Shown here in pieces: positions 55,416 to 64,000 of a stretch of DNA of 64,000 bases (position 1 is the stretch's first letter; each line of letters starts with the position of its first letter). Under the pieces are notes generated by a model. That model had not been told where the DNA came from. It saw only the letters and a list, made by a program, of their open reading frames with translations, and did not search any database. This DNA comes from Colius striatus (Eukaryota; Chordata; Aves; Coliiformes; Coliidae). Where the stretch lies: NCBI RefSeq assembly GCF_028858725.1, contig NC_084781.1, positions 4,720,513 to 4,784,512 on the forward strand, given 5' to 3'. The position numbers were made by a program, and so were the translations under genes.

Positions 55416-56147
55416 AGAAGTGACAAAGGATATTTTTTACTTACAAAAAAAGGTCACATTTAACTAAAAATAAAAAAAAGGCCATCAGAATAAAAGACCA
55501 CTACTTAAAAATGTCTATTTACAATCTGTGAACCAGACACTCATTTACTCTAGTTCCACTGAATTAATTACTTGTACCCATAGACAACCTGACCAGGAAT
55601 TTGTATGACTCAAGCCTACTTGAACAAAATTAAATATCTTCCTCTTTTCAAGTGGGGAGTTGCAAGGTAACAACAATTTCCCTTGTGATAGGCTGTGAAA
55701 GCTTCCTAGACTTTGGCATCTCATGAAATTAAGAAACACTTGCACACACAAACCTCGAGATTCACACCTGAGCAATACAACTTGTCCTCCCAGGAACAGA
55801 AGAGCATGCTGCAGAGAACAGGCAAGCTACATTACTTATAGTCAGGCAAGACCAGAACACCTGCACACCTCTACTCCAGAGAGGCTGGTTTTGTTTGGTA
55901 TCAGATAAAACCCAAAGGATGAATGAAAGAAAGAAGGGAAGGTCAAGGCTAATCCTTGTCCCATCAAATCAACACAAACTGGTTTTGTATTCAATGGAGT
56001 GAGAAGTTCACCCAAAGTTTTCCAACAGTGACATCCTCCAGAGAGGCAGTGAGGCCAGCTGTGAACAATAACAAGACCTGGACACAAATTTTGCAAAAGA
56101 CATCAATTTCTTTAAAAGGGAAAAATAAGAAAGCTCTAAAATATGTA

Positions 56148-56203
56148 ATTAAAAAAAAAGAGGAAAAGGCAAAAAAAAAGAGAGAAAGAAAAGAGAAAGA
56201 GCA
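56148..56203. repeat. A/G-rich low-complexity tract
   Basis: Almost pure purine on the plus strand (AAAAAAAAAGAGG, GAGAGAAAG, AAAGAGAAAGAG). It is low-complexity sequence, probably within the POU2F3 3' UTR, where the transcript would be pyrimidine-rich. Confidence 0.7.
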
Positions 56204-56799
56204 CCTTTAGAAACAGAGCAGAACAGCTCAAAGCAAAGCAAGTTTAGTACTGAATCAAGCACAGTGTCATTGACCTTGGAAGTCTATTGAATACCAAGAC
56301 TCACATCTAGAGAGACAGGTCTCTGGTGAAATGAACTGGGGAACCTCGGCTCAGTTTGCGGGGTTACGGTATGTGTGCGTGACAGTAACAGCAGACAGAC
56401 CCTTCTTATGGGAAGCTCTGAAATGAGTGAGAGGAAAGAGGGTCCTGACACAGAAATCCTTCTAGATCAGAGATTGCCAGGCAATCCAGTGCCAATGCAG
56501 AGATTTGCAAGCAGAGGGCAGTGCTTCATGCTGATAGTGCTAAGCAAGGGCTGGTTCTTGGAGTGAACGCCTGGAGGAGTGTTACAGTGTCACTGTTGGC
56601 ATTGAGAATCCTTGGGGAAGGTCAGCTGCAGTTTGAGTCCCTGGAGAGTTCTGCTGCTATGGGTTCCCTTAAACAAGACCTTCATTAGGCAGCATTTGAA
56701 GGCACTGGAACACCAGATGTTGCCCCAGGCATTGTTCCTGGAGAAGTTGGTCCATAGCTAGAAGTCAGAGCTCCTTTTACACGTGATGGAGGAGTCATC

Positions 56800-56839
56800 T
56801 CAGTGGAGGTAGGTAGGTTGATTCCATCGGTACCAAGAT
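56800..56839 (-). CDS. POU2F3: POU2F3 terminal exon, coding part
   Basis: 40 coding nt after acceptor tgcaaacag. It reads [12 protein letters not shown] and TGA at 56802-56800. Human ends SWYRWNHSTYLH as recalled, so the C-terminal dodecamer is almost unchanged. Confidence 0.93.
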
Positions 56840-59800
56840 CTGTTTGCAACACAGGAATAAGAGCTACCATTGCTGTATTGTTAACAGTTTCCCCTTGACA
56901 TAACAATAAAAATGTCACTATTTGGTTTGTAACCTTGCTTGGACTTGGCAACCAGCAAATGAGTCTTTGCTCCAACAGGAGGCACGTAGCAACCCCCCTG
57001 ACTTTCTAAGCAACACCTTCCACCGTGCTTGTGATTTCAGGTACTACCTTGCTGCTGGATTTCTTTCCAGGTAAGAAGAGGTCTGACTCACAGCACAGGA
57101 TGATCAGTGACTCAGAAAGCCCAGCAACTATGGTTAACATCCTCTGCTCTCTGTTGCCTTACTACTAACACAGCATCTCTGATGCAATGTGGCAGAAACC
57201 ACGGGTGCAGAGAGATCTGAGCAGCACAAATCACAGCAGAGCCACGTTCAGTGAAATAACCAGAAAGGCTCTGAGCCCCTATATGTGGCTTAATGCTTTT
57301 GTAGCATCTAAAGGCAAGGTAGAGAAAAATCCTTTTGCTTGTTTCATCTGCTGCTGTGGAATTGTTACTCTGCAGCAGAGCTCTCTGGGTGGCACTGCAG
57401 GAGAGAAAACTGGCTGTGGGGGAAGGTTATCTGAGCAGGAACAGCAAAACAAACCTTCCTGTGTTTCCTCCACACAAGGAGTTAGTTTAGGACAGTTCTT
57501 GTGGCCAAAGTGTCTCCTCAGTTTCTTGGTTGTGGGTTTTTTCTTTTTCCTTTTCCTTTTTTCCACTCAGCACAGTTTTTCAGGCAAAACCTGAGTTATG
57601 GTTTGTCTTCAAGCAGAAAAAACAGCCATAACCTAAGAAGCCTTTTTTCTCTCTCTAAGGTCCCACTGCTGTTCTCCCAGAGCACCACTGCCTTACCCTG
57701 AAGAGTTGAAGCCAGACGAGTTCATTGCAGCTTTGGAGTTGCTCTGGGCTGTGCCTGGGCTGCTGGCATGGAGTGCACTGCCAGGGGATGAGGGCCTGCT
57801 GGAGTTCCCTGGGGAACACGATGATGTTACTGTGTAGCAGAGAAAGCACAATAAGACTAGGCTCTCCTTTTCCCCAAGCTATTATTCCCTGCTGTTATTC
57901 ACCATCTGCCCTGCAGCAGAACCTGTGCCCCAGCCACAGAGAAGGTTGGGGTCTCCAAGGCTGCTCTTGCTGTAGCACTTGGTTTCTATTACTGGGAATT
58001 GCACTTCTTGAAGGAGATCTGACAACATTCAGCAGAAGAAGTGCAGTAACCTACCCCAAAGCACTGCTGTTGTTTGGCTTCTAAGTGTGCCTGGCTCCCA
58101 CAGCTGAGCACCCCAGGGAGACATGCCTGAGGTTATCCTGGTTATGATGCCCAGGAAGATTTCCCTGTCTTTGTCCCAGCCAAGAGAAAGACCCAGCTGT
58201 TCTTATTCCCTGTACACTAGTTATGTGGGAACACTTTCCCTCACCAGACCCAAGGGTCTTGTTGAGTTGTCTGCAAATGTGACATGAAAACCAAGTAATC
58301 AGAGAGCAAGAGCCAAGGAAGGAGGGAAGGAAATGTGAGGCAGGTTTCTCAAGGCTTACCAGTCCCAGGCATGGTGCTGTGCACTGGATTGACAGAGAGG
58401 GGCCCCAAGGACCCTGAGGTAGAGACCTGGAGAAGCAAAAGCAAACAGTTATCAGTTGAGGGTACAGATCACAAATTGCACTCCTTTCATATTCCCTTTA
58501 GAAGTCTGCTCCCAGTCAGATATCTTATCTACATCTGGGGCTCCCACAGGTATTTCTATTTATAGTCTGGTGTAGAAGCATCATTGCCATATCCAGAGCC
58601 ATGGAAAAAAAAGCAGAATGTGTATTACATGTGCCTCTCTACACAGGTCTATATTGATGGATCATTGCCCATTAGATATTTCAGACTAAATGTTCTCAGT
58701 GTGAAACTGAGACTTGCTCAGGTCTTGGTCAAAAATAATCCCCTTTGCTTTAAGAAGTTCTCATGGGTGAGAATTCTCAGGTGACAATTGCTAATTTGGT
58801 GGCTGCAATCAAAGCCAGCCTGGGGCATTTGTTGTTCAGCTGTGATACTTTAACTACAGGCAACAGAATGACTGATGAGCTTAAGGCATCCTTTGTACAA
58901 GGCATTCACATGAAAATTATTCACCAAAGCTACTGCTTTAGAAATGCATGGCTTGCAAGAAGCATTTGCTGCTTGTAACTGTTGTGTTGTGCAACAAGTG
59001 ACCAGACTTCTTGTGATGTTTTCCTGCCTTCTGATGGATAATTCCCAAACCCAGGAGATTTCAAGATAAAACATTGCTTATTAATACTCCCTCCCACTCA
59101 CAAGTGCTTAAGCACTAACATCACTGTAGGCAGGTTCCTGCCACTTTTATATGGAGAAACAACTAAGCAGGTATTAACTAGCAGAAATGCAAAAGTAGCT
59201 TGTTATCCACAGTAGCCATTGACAGTAGATTACAGGGACACACTTTCACCAGCTCTCACAACAGTTTCTCTTTTCCTCATCATTCCTGGCTATGAAAATA
59301 CACTTGCCAAAACGTGAATGTACAACATGAGAGAAGGACAATTAGCACCAATGAAGCATGTTCTACATCCCTTCACAGATGTGAAACAACCAACTGGTGT
59401 ATAATGAGTTACCATCAGGTTAACAGCTACATTCATATGAATGAATGTAATTCTTATTCCATGGAATACCGATTCCTTCTCCATTAACTCTGGAAAGCTT
59501 TTATTTATCAATATCAGGGTGAACAGTTTTGGGATACCACCCCTATTTGGATAAACTTTCCTACAGTTAGACTGACCTATACCTCTAGGAAACTTTCTTC
59601 CTGTTGCTTTCATTAATAGAATAGATTCCACTGTGCAAGTGTCCAACCCGTGGCCAGCCCAGCTGCCCCTCTGACACCTCTGTAGCTCTAAGTCCCCTAA
59701 CGGACTGTGCAGTGGGTTTGCCAGCAGCACAGGGACTCGTGTATACAAGGAAACGTCCTCTCCTGTTTCCTTTGCCAGCAAACCCTGCTGCATCCCCACT

Positions 59801-62800
59801 GCCTTTTTTCTTCTTGTCTGGAATGGCACATAGAATTCCTTAATGCAAAGTGTCTCACCAGTCTGGAGTTGTAGATAGGTGATTTGATGGGGGACGGCAT
59901 TGGGCAGCTGATCCGTTTTTCCTTCTGGCGCCGATTGCAGAACCAGACCCGAACCACCTCCTTTTCCATAGAGAGCTGCTCTGCTATCAAGGATATCTCC
60001 TCTGAACTGGGCTTGGGGTTCTGCTGAGAAATGGCAGGAGGTTAAAAAAACCCAAACAACCCAAAGACATGTAACTTCAGCATCAGTGTAGGCTTCTGCT
60101 GCTGGAAGGGCAGAGCACAAGGGTGGGGTTGTCTGTAAACTCGGAAGGGGAGAAAATTTACTTCTAAGACAAAGGGTAAATGTTTGGGTGAGAGATTATG
60201 TTCTGTGAACCAGAAAGTGCCTCTGATTCAACAACAAGTCTCATGGAATCAGTGGAGAGTGAGTCACAGTACCTGGCCCTGTTTTGCATAAAGCACCACG
60301 CTCTTTGATCTTAACAGAACCCTAAATCATTGCTTGGGGGAAAGCTAAAGACTGGTGGTGGTCTTCTCTCTACACAAGGCACACAGGCTCCTAAGTGCCT
60401 ACCTGTACCACCTCAGGAAAAGGGCCATTTCTTCTCTTTCCTCCCCACTGCTCCATTTATAAAGGGAAATAAGAATACCTCTCCTTTCTTCTGACTCATT
60501 GCTGGTGCATTTGACAGCATTTAGCTCTATGGGTTTTCATCTGAGTTGGAGACTTCAGGGTCAAAGATACCTGGCATGGAGATGTCAAGACAGTCTTCCT
60601 ATTACAAAGAATAGCTCATACTAGTTAAAAATGGGGTGCTCACGATGATCTGACAATGCCTGTCTTTTGTTCTCATTAACAGGGAGACATTTTGATATGA
60701 TCAAGTATGAAGGAGAAACTAAGGAAACATAGAGGCCGGTCAGAAACAGTTTTAGTGAAAGTCTTTCAATGCACAGTTTAGTCCTACTGATTTTTTTCCT
60801 GCAAATCTTGATGCTTAAAAAAATAAACAGCTCCCCTTCTGACATGATTCAGCAGCATTATCTGGAGTGACTAGTTCTGAGGTCTTACAAGAGCTGCTTA
60901 ATGAGACATCCAGTTCCGTGCTGCGCCGTGGCCACACAGTTCCCGTGACACATGCCTAGAACTCAAGGAGAAGAGCTGGGTGCAGGGTATCAGCTTTGGC
61001 ACAGGCACTCGTCAGTGGACCATAATGGAGAGGTGTGATATTGAAATTGTGATTCCTTTAAAACAACATTTACCAAGGAAAGAATTGGCTCTGACTTCTT
61101 TGGTTGTGGCACTTTTCCTGTTAACCCCTGCAAGCACTTTAGAACCTGCTCTCAAAAAAACCCCGAAATTTCTCTCTTTTTTGAGGATTCAGTGGCAAAT
61201 GTGAGACTCAGAGAGAGCTCACAACACATTGAAAGATTTTTCCCCTCACATCTTGAAATCTTTTCTCCAGTGTGGAGCGGATGTTGGTCTCAATGCTCGT
61301 TCGCTTCTTTCTTTTCCGTCCAAACATCTCGTTCACCGAGGGATAGGAATTGGGAGTGCTCATGGAAGAATCCAAAGGAGCAGATTCTGGGGAAAGAGGG
61401 AGGTGAAAAGAGATATTCAAGAAGATGGTGAGGTATTTTCATTCCTAGATCCATTCTGGGAACTACTGCACCTCCTGAAGTAAGTAAAATGTTTCTACAT
61501 GATGGATCTTTCCTCTGATGATGATTAAAATTGCTCCAACAGTCCCAAATTCATCAAAAATCTTTGTCTACACCAGGAAAGAAATAGGAGTGCTACATTT
61601 TTAATCAACATACTTTTTTTCCTCCTTTTCCTAGCTTGATTTACACCCTGCTCTGATGTGCACCATGCATTTTCCAGTGATTTGATTTCACACAGTAAAG
61701 ATGTTGACTTACAGCACTGGGATCTGGCCTCATGGAGCTGAGACACCTCTTGAAGTGATAAATTGGTCCAACATGCAACTCCTGAAGGGCTGGGTGACTG
61801 ATGCCATTCCTACACTGTTTTGCAGCCAGCAAGAGGATATCAGCCCAATCCTGGGGATTCCCCTTGCAGTGATATCTTCCTTTTTTAATTATTGCTCAGA
61901 GGCTGATCTCTGCTTCAGGAATCTCTTTCTATTCTTTGCATTTACCCAGGGAGGGACTGAATAGACCAGTGATTTGCCTCAGGCCATGCCACAGGGCAGG
62001 AGGCATGCAGGAAGGGACTTCCCCTGCCACCAAATTGGGATGTGAATCCTGTGCTGCCAGAGAGAAAGGGCAGATACAGTTTGATATCTAGGAGAGCAAT
62101 CTGTCAGCAGCCCACCCATGTTGCTGGGAGGTGTTACTTCTGATTTTCCTGGCCTTTACAAGGAGGTTCCTGGATGGATTCTCTCATCCTGGTCAAGACT
62201 GGGGGGATTTCTGCATGGAATGTCACCTACCTGCATCACTCAGCCACTTCTCCAGCAGCGGTTTGAGCTTGCACATGTTCTTAAAGCTCAAGTTGAGAGC
62301 CTCGAAGCGGGAAATGGTAGTCTGGCTGAAATCATTGCCATAGAGCTTCCCCATGGCAAGTCCAACATCACCCTGCCAAAAAAGATCCTGATCAGAATAT
62401 GAGCTCAGAAGAACCCAGACCACCTCTCAAGTTGCTTTCAGAAGAGATTCAGCCTTGTTTCCATGACCTGCCTTCCAGATAAAGTGATTTCTCTTCTCAT
62501 GGGAATCCACCCCACACCCCTGAGACCTTTGTATATTGGAGAAGGTGCAGATAACGAGGTCATGGTAATGAAGCATTAGGCAGGGTTTGTCTCTCCATGT
62601 GTTTGGAAGGGGATGTTCCAAAGAAAGTCAAACTCTACCTAATCCAACCCTTCCTTCATCCATGCCTCTGCCACAAACCTCCCCAGTCCCACATGTCCAC
62701 ACCAAAAGCGAAGCCACCTTTCCCCCTGACGAGGCTGCTCACCTGTGTGAACCCTAACTTGATTCGCCTCTGTTTGAAAGTCTTAGCAAACTTTTCCAGC

Positions 62801-63131
62801 TCCTCCAGGTCACTGGGTTCCTCAGATGCTCCTGATGGAGTTAGGTGCTTTGCCACTTGCAAATGCTGGGGTACGTCTAGGTGGGGTTCAACTGATGAGC
62901 CGGGGAGTCCAGAACGGCCCACGGCCTTTGAGAACAGCACAAGAGGGATGTGTGGGGTCACAAGGAGAGAAAAGATTTGCCATCTGCCCTTAATGAAGCA
63001 GCACTTTTTGTCAATGGATTCTTCCCAGAGTGGGACTTTATGTTGAGGTGAGTTACCTGTGATGCCAGGCTGGGTCCTGGTTGGGAGAGGAGAAGGCTGC
63101 TTTGTTGCTGAGGGAAAGAGAGGAGGTTTGG
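56800..63131 (-). CDS. POU2F3: POU2F3 (OCT-11/SKN-1a), 3' part of coding region, eight exons
   Basis: Coding exons 63131-63057, 62925-62743, 62372-62231, 61386-61250, 60020-59859, 58426-58360, 57829-57697 and 56839-56800 join in one frame to 939 nt (312 residues plus stop). Human POU2F3 is about 436 residues, so about 120 N-terminal residues lie to the right of the window. The order is a Q-rich segment, the POU-specific domain (from [20 protein letters not shown] to LEKWLSDA), a linker, a basic [13 protein letters not shown] start of the homeodomain, its recognition helix [13 protein letters not shown], and a Ser/Pro-rich C-terminus ending [15 protein letters not shown]2F3 binds octamer DNA in the nucleus and is known as a regulator of epidermal and chemosensory tuft cells. 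All junction phases agree and no disruption is seen. Confidence 0.96.
56840..57696 (-). other. POU2F3: POU2F3 last intron
   Basis: 857 bp GT-AG intron. No other feature recognised. An open frame runs through its end into the last exon in the wrong phase. Confidence 0.8.
57697..57829 (-). CDS. POU2F3: POU2F3 exon, C-terminal Ser/Pro region 2
   Basis: 133 nt, acceptor tgctacacag, donor gtaagg. It reads (V)[17 protein letters not shown], then [18 protein letters not shown] and SSGFNSSG. It ends in phase 2. Confidence 0.92.
57830..58359 (-). other. POU2F3: POU2F3 intron
   Basis: 530 bp GT-AG intron without recognised content. Confidence 0.8.
58360..58426 (-). CDS. POU2F3: POU2F3 exon, C-terminal Ser/Pro region 1
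   Basis: 67 nt, acceptor ggtctccag region read as cttctccag, donor gtaagc. It reads [20 protein letters not shown] then GT and a split Val codon. It matches the human order [20 protein letters not shown] as recalled. Confidence 0.92.
58427..59858 (-). other. POU2F3: POU2F3 intron
   Basis: 1,432 bp GT-AG intron with no recognised repeat or RNA. A long minus-strand open frame spanning the exon boundary is read-through, not a separate gene. Confidence 0.8.
59859..60020 (-). CDS. POU2F3: POU2F3 exon, homeodomain recognition helix
   Basis: 162 nt in phase 0, acceptor tttctcagcag, donor gtgaga. It reads [16 protein letters not shown], then the class signature [13 protein letters not shown], and ends PIYNSRL. 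Confidence 0.95.
60021..61249 (-). other. POU2F3: POU2F3 intron between homeodomain exons
   Basis: 1,229 bp GT-AG intron splitting the homeodomain after KRFQD. Nothing else identified. Confidence 0.8.
61250..61386 (-). CDS. POU2F3: POU2F3 exon, linker and N-terminal homeodomain
   Basis: 137 nt, acceptor tttccccag, donor gtgagg. It reads (E)[16 protein letters not shown], then the basic [13 protein letters not shown] arm and LEKRFQD. The GRKRKKR run probably doubles as a nuclear localisation signal. Confidence 0.95.
61387..62230 (-). other. POU2F3: POU2F3 intron with possible MIR relic
   Basis: 844 bp. Around 61940-62060, GTGATTTGCCTCAGGCCATG, GGCAGGAGGCATGCAGG and GGATGTGAATCCTGTGCTGC resemble a decayed MIR core in reverse. 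The repeat call is weak; the intron itself is well supported. Confidence 0.55.
62231..62372 (-). CDS. POU2F3: POU2F3 exon, rest of POU-specific domain
   Basis: 142 nt, acceptor tttttggcag, donor gtaggt. It reads [15 protein letters not shown], then the recognition-helix segment [14 protein letters not shown], then [14 protein letters not shown]. It ends in phase 1. Confidence 0.95.
62373..62742 (-). other. POU2F3: POU2F3 intron within POU-specific domain
   Basis: 370 bp GT-AG intron. No content recognised. Confidence 0.85.
62743..62925 (-). CDS. POU2F3: POU2F3 exon, start of POU-specific domain
   Basis: 183 nt in phase 0, acceptor ttctcaaag, donor gtgagc. It covers [17 protein letters not shown], then [20 protein letters not shown] and IKLGFTQ, the first helices of the POU-specific domain. 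Confidence 0.94.
63057..63131 (-). CDS. POU2F3: POU2F3 exon, Gln-rich segment
   Basis: 75 nt in phase 0, acceptor agctttgcag, donor gtaact. It reads [19 protein letters not shown] then PSLASQ, the Q-rich activation region before the POU domain. Confidence 0.92.
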
Positions 63132-64000
63132 CTGCAAAGCTGAGGAGATAAAAAGAGATGCACTCTGGTCAGACCAGCTACTTCATCAGCACCGAGGCAG
63201 CTGAACATCACTCTTCACAGGACAGGCCCATGGAACTCTGAATGCAAAACATTAGTTAGTTCTTGTTCAAAGCATTAGCATTTCAACCACTGCAAGTGTG
63301 GATGGCTCTCAGTTGGATTATAAGAAAGGTTCTTTTCATCACTTTTTAGCCTGAAAGAGATGATTACAACAATGATACAGGTAAAATACCTCACCCACTG
63401 ATCCCTGCACATCACTCACTAACCTAAGGCTGAAGTAAGGCACAGACAGTTTACATAGACATCCAACTTTGATTTGAAATGCCAAGCAGCAGAGAATATA
63501 CTACATCCTTAGTGGAGATCTCTCTGGGAGCTCAATCATTGTAGCTGTTTAAAAAAAAGTACATTTCCAACAGAAGCTTTTCTGACTACAACTTTCACCC
63601 ACTTGATCTTGTTAAAACAATCCTGATCCTACAGTTAATCTCTGAGCCTGCCCACTCTGCTTTCTGCTAGACATTTCATTTAAAAATGCTGTTTTGAAGC
63701 CATCTGACCCCTTGTACCCTACTGTATCTCAAATAAACTGAATTTCTTTTGGAATATACAAACTGATGTGAAATGATGGAAAGAAAGAAGAAGGGAAATG
63801 TATAAAGCTAGCAAAAAAGGTATTTATTGAGACTGCATAATTGTTTAGTTGACAAACTGCCACAGTAGAAGCTTACATCTCTTCCAGGGAATGTCCTAAA
63901 GGATCAAGCAGTGACTGAGGCAAGGTTGCTCCCTAGAAATTTTGTTAGGTTCTTCAGGCCTGTTGTGGGTGAAGCCTACAGAATTTAGTGGGGATTTATA
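63132..64000 (-). other. POU2F3: POU2F3 intron, partial
   Basis: Intronic sequence to the right edge. I looked for the upstream exon (LVLVPGH / QFLLSQ) and did not see it, so the N-terminal exons lie beyond the window. Confidence 0.7.

Larger units (their letters stand above)
54993..56799 (-). other. POU2F3: POU2F3 3' UTR and flank (inferred)
   Basis: Non-coding sequence downstream of the POU2F3 stop. It contains a 13-base C run at 55403-55415 and a purine-rich tract at about 56148-56203. The 3' end of the transcript is not fixed. Confidence 0.4.

Noticed and set aside
56685-56975. 96-codon minus-strand open frame over the POU2F3 terminal exon
   Set aside because: It overlaps the terminal exon in a different frame; the splice-consistent frame gives [12 protein letters not shown] and stop.
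59290-60120. 276-codon minus-strand open frame
   Set aside because: It overlaps the POU2F3 homeodomain exon in the wrong frame and runs into both introns; no domain.

Overview
This is a vertebrate genome window, most likely from a bird. Three kinds of evidence point there: large introns with GT-AG splicing, CpG-island promoters, and old CR1 LINE 3' ends together with degraded MIR/CORE-SINE copies. No prokaryotic, viral or CRISPR-like feature was seen. All recognised genes lie on the minus strand. They read, in transcriptional order from right to left, POU2F3 (5' end outside the window), two tandem TLCD5/TMEM136-type genes, then ARHGEF12 (3' part outside the window). From memory this is the same order as human 11q23.3, except that mammals have one TLCD5 there.

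Layout. 1-5847 holds three early coding exons of ARHGEF12 (3420-3476, 5037-5125, 5824-5847) and introns. 5848-34483 is a single 28.6-kb first intron with ancient repeats, microsatellites and two small GC/CpG-rich blocks (about 6.7-7.1 kb and 31.0-31.3 kb). 34484-34515 is the first coding segment, just downstream of a strong CpG island at about 34.86-36.02 kb. 36.0-41.77 kb is intergenic and contains a reverse CR1 and a GC-rich block with a CTCF-like motif. 41.77-47.6 kb is TLCD5 copy 1. 47.7-48.86 kb is a short spacer with a local duplication. 48.86-52.3 kb is TLCD5 copy 2. 52.6-55 kb is intergenic with a forward CR1. 55-64 kb is the 3' part of POU2F3, eight coding exons including the whole POU-specific domain and homeodomain.

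How the genes relate. POU2F3 is a POU/octamer transcription factor, ARHGEF12 is a RhoA exchange factor acting downstream of G12/13-coupled receptors, and the TLCD5 proteins are small multi-pass TLC-domain membrane proteins. They are neighbours by conserved synteny, not a pathway. The most notable content is the pair of intact TLCD5 paralogues. Each has its own CpG island and the same exon structure, with about two-thirds amino-acid identity in the shared final-exon region by my hand count.

All splice sites were read by eye and are supported by reading-frame continuity. Transcription starts, non-coding first exons and poly(A) sites are inferred and less certain.
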